Assembly: GCA_024762485.1 (NCBI GenBank)
Contig: JANTHH010000021.1
Location: 1-19,913, forward strand
Reading direction: 5' to 3'
Length of the DNA stretch: 19,913 nucleotides
From: Chromatiales bacterium
GTDB taxonomy: Bacteria; Pseudomonadota; Gammaproteobacteria; Chromatiales; Chromatiaceae
The notes under the pieces were generated by a model. The model was not told the origin of the DNA. It made no database searches and was given only the letters and a program-made list of their open reading frames with translations. The translations under genes were made by a program, and so were the position numbers. How positions within the stretch are numbered: the stretch's first letter is position 1; each line of letters starts with the position of its first letter. Shown here piece after piece: positions 15,826 through 19,913 of this stretch.

Positions 15826-16569
15826 TCAGGCAGGATTGTCGATCTCGATGTAGCGATGCTCGATGTCGAAGGCATCCGCCAGGTCGTCACCGAGCGCCTG
15901 CACGCCATAGCGCTCGGTGGCGTGGTGACCGGCGGCGAAATAATGCAGCCCGAGTTCGCGGGCGAGGTGGGTGGTCTGCTCCGAGATCTCGCCGGAGATG
16001 AAGGCATCGCAACCGGCCGCTGCGGCCTGTCCGATATAACTCTGCGCACCACCGGTGCACCAGCCGACGCGCACCACCGGCCGTGCCAGGTCGATGTGCA
16101 GGGGCTGGCGATCCAGGGCCTCGGCGATGACCCCCGCCAGCGACCGGCCGCTGGTGGCCTGTGGCAGGTCCGCCACCCAGAGCAGCCCGTCCTCATCGAC
16201 CGGGGAGCCGGCAAGGCCCAGGCGGGCACCGAGCCGGCTGTTGTTGCCGAGTTCGAGGTGGGCATCGAGTGGCAGGTGATAAGCCATGAGATTGATGCCG
16301 TGTTCATAGAGTGCACGGACACGCCGCCCCTTGACGCCCGTCAGCGCGGACTCCTCGCCCTTCCAGAAATAGCCGTGATGCACCAGCAGGGTGTCCGCAC
16401 CGGCCGCGGCCGCAGCCTCGATCAGCGCCAGGCTGGCGGTCACCCCCGTCACCAGTTGCCGCACCTGGCCGCTGACCTCGACCTGCAGGCCGTTCGGGCA
16501 GTAGTCGTTGAACCGTCCCGGCTGCAACCGGCGTTCGCAATAGTCGAGCAGCTGTGGCATTTCAATCAT
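15826..16569 (-). CDS. Nif3-like dinuclear metal centre protein (YbgI / GTP cyclohydrolase 1 type 2 homolog)
   Basis: This is a 247-residue member of the Nif3 family, a conserved group with a two-metal site and debated biochemical role. E. coli YbgI is the closest pattern I recognise. Blocks include DYCPNGLQVE (22-31), VTGVTAS (40-46), LLVHHGYFWKGEE (61-73) with His64-His65, YHLPLDAHLELGNN (97-110) with Asp102, and the C-terminal AAGHHATERYGVQAL (212-226) with His215 and Glu219. These are the usual metal ligands. The start at ATG 16569 has no obvious ribosome site; ATG at residue 4 is an alternative. It diverges from the HtrA protease gene with 52 nt between them. It shows no operon link with petABC, which lies 203 nt downstream. 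Confidence 0.9.
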   Translation of the reverse strand: MIEMPQLLDYCERRLQPGRFNDYCPNGLQVEVSGQVRQLVTGVTASLALIEAAAAAGADTLLVHHGYFWKGEESALTGVKGRRVRALYEHGINLMAYHLPLDAHLELGNNSRLGARLGLAGSPVDEDGLLWVADLPQATSGRSLAGVIAEALDRQPLHIDLARPVVRVGWCTGGAQSYIGQAAAAGCDAFISGEISEQTTHLARELGLHYFAAGHHATERYGVQALGDDLADAFDIEHRYIEIDNPA

Positions 16570-16621
16570 GGGTATAAGCGCGTCTGACAGCCCAGGGGGG
16601 CCATGTTAGGGTATACCCGCA

Positions 16622-17737
16622 ATGAATATCCACCCGTCCCTGCGCTTCCTCTCGACCGCCGTGGCCACGGGACTGGCGGCGGCCTTCATCATCCTCCTCG
16701 TCAGGGGGCAACTGCCCGGCCTCGGCAGCACACCTCCCGCACCCCAGAGCTATGCCCCGGCGGTGGACGCCGCCGCACCCTCGGTGGTGAACATTTATGC
16801 CACCAAGTTCACCGAGGAGGGCCCCCCGGCGGTCTTCGACGACCCCTTCTTCCAGCGCTTCTTCGGCACCGGCAATTCAAAGCCGCGCATCCGCCGCGAG
16901 CAGAGCCTGGGCTCGGGGGTGATCGTCGATCGTGAGGGCTACGTGCTGACCAACAATCATGTCATCGAGGGGGCGAGCGAGGTCGCCGTGCTGCTGGACA
17001 ACGGCCAGCAGCTGACCAGCCGGGTGATCGGTACCGACCCCGACACCGACCTCGCCGTGCTGCAGGTGGCCGAGGCGGGCCTGCCCGTCGCCAGGGTCGG
17101 GCGCTCTGGCCAGCTGCGTGTCGGTGACGTGGTGCTGGCCATCGGCAACCCCTTCGGCGTTGGCCAGACGGTCACCCTGGGCATCATCAGCGCCACCGGG
17201 CGCAGCCAGCTCGGCCTGGCCCAGGAAGAGAACTTCATACAGACCGACGCGGCCATCAATCCCGGCAATTCCGGTGGCGCGCTGATCAACGCCCGCGGCG
17301 AGGTGATCGGCATCAACACCGCCATCTTCTCCCGCAGTGGCGGTTCCCAGGGGATCGGTTTCGCCATCCCCAGCGAGCTGGCCCTGGCGGTGATGCGTGA
17401 GATCGTCCGCCACGGCCGGGTGATTCGCGGTTGGCTCGGCATCTCCGGCCGGCAGCTCACCCCGGCACTGGCCAAGGCCATGAACCTGCCGGTCGAACAG
17501 GGGGTGCTGGTCGCCGCCAGTCAACCCGGCGGGCCGGCGGCCGAGGCAGGCATAGTGCCGGGCGACGTCATCGTCGGCGCCAATGGTGAACCGACCCGCG
17601 ACGTGGTGGCGCTGATGAACTGGATCACCTCGCGACCCCCGGGCACAAAGGTCACCCTGGACGTGGTTCACGCCGGCAGCACACGGCAGGTCGAGGTGGT
17701 CATTCTCGAGCGTCCGCGGCAGAAAAATCAGTCCTGA
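16622..17737 (+). CDS. Membrane-anchored HtrA-family serine protease (DegS/AlgW type)
   Basis: This is a 371-residue periplasmic protease held by one N-terminal helix (about 9-28). The catalytic triad is visible: His113 in TNNHVI, Asp143 in PDTDLAVL, and Ser217 in NPGNSGGAL. One PDZ domain (about 265-365) follows, with RGWLGISG at its start and PGDVIVGANGE. The single PDZ and membrane anchor fit DegS/AlgW, which cut the anti-sigma factor RseA/MucA when the PDZ binds C-termini of misfolded outer-membrane proteins. DegP/MucD proteins have two PDZ domains. The gene starts 52 nt from divergent nif3. The ribosome site is weak, and a perfect palindrome GGGTATACCC (16609-16618) sits just before the ATG. 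No rseA/mucA is in the window, so the substrate is inferred. Confidence 0.88.
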   Translation: MNIHPSLRFLSTAVATGLAAAFIILLVRGQLPGLGSTPPAPQSYAPAVDAAAPSVVNIYATKFTEEGPPAVFDDPFFQRFFGTGNSKPRIRREQSLGSGVIVDREGYVLTNNHVIEGASEVAVLLDNGQQLTSRVIGTDPDTDLAVLQVAEAGLPVARVGRSGQLRVGDVVLAIGNPFGVGQTVTLGIISATGRSQLGLAQEENFIQTDAAINPGNSGGALINARGEVIGINTAIFSRSGGSQGIGFAIPSELALAVMREIVRHGRVIRGWLGISGRQLTPALAKAMNLPVEQGVLVAASQPGGPAAEAGIVPGDVIVGANGEPTRDVVALMNWITSRPPGTKVTLDVVHAGSTRQVEVVILERPRQKNQS

Positions 17738-17879
17738 CCCCTCTTGCGCCTCAAGCCCCGGGAAAAATGGTCGCTACCGCACATAACCGGAAACGCCAAT
17801 CCTCTTTTGCTTGGTCGACAAAGTGCATCTGAACTACCCTCGCCACATGGCCCTACCTGGACGTGAGTCAGCCCGTGGT

Positions 17880-18338
17880 ATGCAGCAACCCTCTGCCAGC
17901 CTCGCGCGCCCGGCCGGGTACCGTGCTGCCTGGCTGGCATGCCTGCTGCTCGCGGCCCTCATCTTCAGCCCGGCATCTTCTGCACAGGAAGTCATCGTCA
18001 ACCCGGATGTCCCCATAGAGCGCATCGACAAATCCACCCTGCGGGCGATCTTAAGCATGCGTCTGCGCAACTGGGACAACGGCGAGCCGATCCGCGTCTT
18101 CGTGCTGGATGACCAGCACCCCCTGCATCAGCGCTTCACCCGGCAGATCCTCGGCCTCTATCCCCATCGCCTGCGCAGTGCATGGGACCGCCTGGTCTAT
18201 GCCGGCCTTGGCCAGGCCCCCACACAAGTCGGCAATGAGCTGGAAATGCGCACGATGGTTGCCACCACACCCGGCGCCATCGGCTATCTCGAAAAGGACA
18301 TGATCGATGACAGTGTTCGTGAAATCACGGTTGAGTAA
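17880..18338 (+). CDS. Small PstS-like periplasmic binding protein
   Basis: This 152-residue secreted protein is of the compact phosphate-binding-protein-like (PBP-like) family. After a signal peptide ending PASSAQE come VIVNPDVPIERIDKSTLRAI, MRLRNWDNGEPIRVFVL and the C-terminal TPGAIGYLEKD turn typical of PstS relatives. It is about half the size of a transport PstS. The usual 'FLGK' strand is replaced by MRLRNW, so a phosphate role is not assured. I chose ATG 17880, just before the signal peptide. ATG 17847 or TTG 17811 would add an unusual N-terminal tail, and no start has a good ribosome site. It overlaps the following barrel gene by 32 nt, and no ABC permease or ATPase gene follows, suggesting a sensing or adaptor role. 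Confidence 0.75.
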   Translation: MQQPSASLARPAGYRAAWLACLLLAALIFSPASSAQEVIVNPDVPIERIDKSTLRAILSMRLRNWDNGEPIRVFVLDDQHPLHQRFTRQILGLYPHRLRSAWDRLVYAGLGQAPTQVGNELEMRTMVATTPGAIGYLEKDMIDDSVREITVE

Positions 18339-19497
18339 GCCACTGCAACGCAGCCTGGTGGCGCTACTGACCCTGCTGGCAGGGGGCGCCACGCAGGCCA
18401 ATGACTGGCTCGACAGCTTCCAGTACCAGGGGTTCATCGGCCAGGGCTACATCAAGACGGACACCAACAACTTTTATGGCAACAGCGCATCGGGGAGCCT
18501 CGATTTCCACGAGATCGGCATCAACGCCTCCATCCGCCCCCTCTCCAACCTGCAGCTTGCCGGGCAGTTGATGTCACGGCGTGCCGGCGAGACCGACGAC
18601 GGCGACATCCGCGTCGATTACGCCCTCGCGGACCTCAACGCCATCTCCAACACCGTCAGCCAGGCCGGCCTGCGACTGGGGCGTGTCAAGATCCCCTTCG
18701 GCCTTTATAACGAGACCCGGGACGTCCCCTTCACCCGCCCCTCGATCTTCCTGCCGCAGAGCATCTATTTCGACCGCACACGCCAACTCGCGCTGTCCGC
18801 GGATGGCGGCCAGATCTACATGGACCGGCTGATCGATGACAATCTGCTCTCGTTCCAGCTGGGGATAGGCCAGTTGCAGACAGGCGGCCTGGAGTATGCG
18901 GTCTTCGGCCTCGACGCCCCCGGCCGGCTGGACAGCGAGGTCTCCTATGCCGCCCGCCTGCTGTTCGACGGTCAGGATGGCCTGACCGTGGCACTGACCT
19001 ATGGTATCGCTGACCTCCAGTACAAGCCGGGCTCGCCGGATCCGTTCGGCGCGGGCGACATGCGCTTCAAGCCCCTGGTACTGTCCATCCAGTACGACGC
19101 AGGCGACTGGGAGCTGACCAGCGAGATGGCCACCCGCTCGACACGCCTGTCCGGGATCACTCCCACTGAGACCCGCTTCATCGGCGAAAGTTATTACCTG
19201 CAGGGGATCTATCGCTTCAATCCGGCCTGGCAGGGCCTGATGCGCTACGATGTCCTGTATACGGACAGAAACGACAAGGACGGCAGCGCCTATGCTGCAG
19301 CCACCGGTGGACCGGCATACAGCCGCTTCGCCAAGGACTGGACCGTGGGGCTGCGCTGGCTGCCGCACCGGCAATGGATGGTGAGCGGGGAATTCCACCA
19401 TGTTGACGGCACGGCCTGGCTGGCCGTGCCGGACAACCCGCAGCCGACCGAGCGCATCTGGAACATGTTCAGCGCCGAAGTATCGTATCGTTTCTGA
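18307..19497 (+). CDS. Outer-membrane beta-barrel (porin-like) protein
   Basis: This is a 396-residue exported protein with a signal peptide (about 1-31, ending ATQA). The mature part is made of alternating amphipathic strands, starting FQYQGFIGQGYI and ending SYRF. The terminal aromatic residue is the usual BAM-recognition signature of outer-membrane barrels. A conserved central block RLGRVKIPFGLYNETRDVPF resembles porin-like proteins of other gammaproteobacteria. The ATG at 18307 has AAGGA 8 nt upstream, inside the preceding PstS-like gene, so the two are overlapping partners. A putative sensor gene follows after 24 nt. The substrate is unknown; the PstS-like neighbour hints at an anion, but this is only inference. 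Confidence 0.8.
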   Translation: MTVFVKSRLSKPLQRSLVALLTLLAGGATQANDWLDSFQYQGFIGQGYIKTDTNNFYGNSASGSLDFHEIGINASIRPLSNLQLAGQLMSRRAGETDDGDIRVDYALADLNAISNTVSQAGLRLGRVKIPFGLYNETRDVPFTRPSIFLPQSIYFDRTRQLALSADGGQIYMDRLIDDNLLSFQLGIGQLQTGGLEYAVFGLDAPGRLDSEVSYAARLLFDGQDGLTVALTYGIADLQYKPGSPDPFGAGDMRFKPLVLSIQYDAGDWELTSEMATRSTRLSGITPTETRFIGESYYLQGIYRFNPAWQGLMRYDVLYTDRNDKDGSAYAAATGGPAYSRFAKDWTVGLRWLPHRQWMVSGEFHHVDGTAWLAVPDNPQPTERIWNMFSAEVSYRF

Positions 19498-19521
19498 CCC
19501 CGGGTAATACAGGAGCATCCC

Positions 19522-19913
19522 ATGGACAGCCCGACCCGGCCACACCGCACACTCAGTCTGAAATGGCAGGTCGCCATTATCTTCGGACTCGTCCTGGCCA
19601 TCACCTACGGCCTGATCTCCCTCGTCAGCTATCTGCACTTCGAGGCGCAGCTGGCCCAGCAGCGCCTGGAGTTCCACCAGGAGCAGCAGCGCATCCTCAG
19701 CGGCCTCAGCCAGGCCTCGTCGCAAAAGCTGATACAACTGGTGGAGACCCTGCCCCTGCTCGACAATCCGCAGGCAGACACGTCCGATTCCGTCGCCCAA
19801 CTTGGGGAACGGCTGCGCCGGCACTGGGGCCAACTGCAACTCACCTGGGAACTGCAGCTGGCACAGATATACAGTGCAGACGGGCAGCTGATCGAGACAC
19901 TGGGCGGCCCCGA
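19522..19913 (+). CDS. N-terminus of a membrane protein, probably a sensor (3' end outside window)
   Basis: This is an open frame of 130 codons running off the window. ATG 19522 has AGGAG six nt upstream. Residues 14-41 form one hydrophobic helix (KWQVAIIFGLVLAITYGLIS and beyond). A long, Gln/Leu-rich coiled-coil-like region with no Cys follows, then LTWELQLAQIYSADGQLIETLGGP. The latter resembles the first strand of a periplasmic sensor domain. Such a TM plus large extracytoplasmic domain is the layout of sensor kinases and of GGDEF/EAL proteins. The kinase or cyclase part would lie downstream, so the exact class is unknown. It follows the barrel gene on the same strand after 24 nt, pointing to a unit of binding protein, barrel and sensor. 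Confidence 0.6.
   Translation, partial: MDSPTRPHRTLSLKWQVAIIFGLVLAITYGLISLVSYLHFEAQLAQQRLEFHQEQQRILSGLSQASSQKLIQLVETLPLLDNPQADTSDSVAQLGERLRRHWGQLQLTWELQLAQIYSADGQLIETLGGP

Noticed and set aside
18574..19839. Long minus-strand open frame opposite the barrel and sensor genes
   Set aside because: The + strand genes have a signal peptide, strong ribosome sites and family features; the antisense product has none.
1..19913. tRNA, rRNA, IS elements, prophage or integrase genes
   Set aside because: None recognised by eye on either strand; a covariance-model tRNA search and IS database comparison were not possible here.

Overview
The window looks like a chromosomal piece of a gammaproteobacterium. 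The basis is gene content and order: sspA-sspB next to a petABC bc1 operon, a Nif3-family gene, a DegS/AlgW-type protease and a DUF3301 gene, with SspA and SspB very close to the Escherichia coli proteins. A free-living, respiring, possibly Chromatiales-like lineage fits, but the genus cannot be fixed from the sequence alone.

Left half (1-11.3 kb): a surface or extracellular polysaccharide locus rich in sulfotransferases. On the + strand lie the end of a sulfotransferase, a family 2 glycosyltransferase, a second sulfotransferase and a Wzx-like flippase. They converge at about 3.9-4.0 kb on a minus-strand operon of glycosyltransferase, sulfotransferase, sulfotransferase and a 1560-residue secreted mosaic protein. 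In that operon the first three genes overlap by 4 nt each and the giant gene follows 35 nt later. Four sulfotransferases of at least three sequence types beside two glycosyltransferases and a flippase suggest a sulfated glycan. The giant protein (golvesin-C-like domain, Ig-like domain, kelch-like propeller, six TSP3-like calcium repeats, then about six lectin-like modules) is the best candidate for an undescribed element, possibly a calcium-dependent surface protein that binds the sulfated product. Parts of this half are visibly richer in A+T than the right half, which suggests horizontal transfer.

Middle (11.5-15.6 kb): conserved core genes. A DUF3301 membrane protein gene (+) converges on sspB-sspA (-). 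Upstream of these is petA-petB-petC (-), encoding the Rieske protein, cytochrome b and cytochrome c1 of the bc1 complex. All three pet genes are joined by 4-nt overlaps, followed by a strong intrinsic terminator and preceded by a plausible sigma70 promoter.

Right end (15.8-19.9 kb): a Nif3-like metal protein gene (-) diverges from a membrane-anchored one-PDZ HtrA protease gene (+). After that comes a tight + strand set of a small PstS-like periplasmic binding protein, an outer-membrane beta-barrel protein overlapping it by 32 nt, and the start of a membrane protein that looks like the N-terminus of a sensor, cut by the window end. No tRNA, rRNA, CRISPR array, insertion sequence or prophage gene was seen, and no gene-free stretch exceeds 300 bases.
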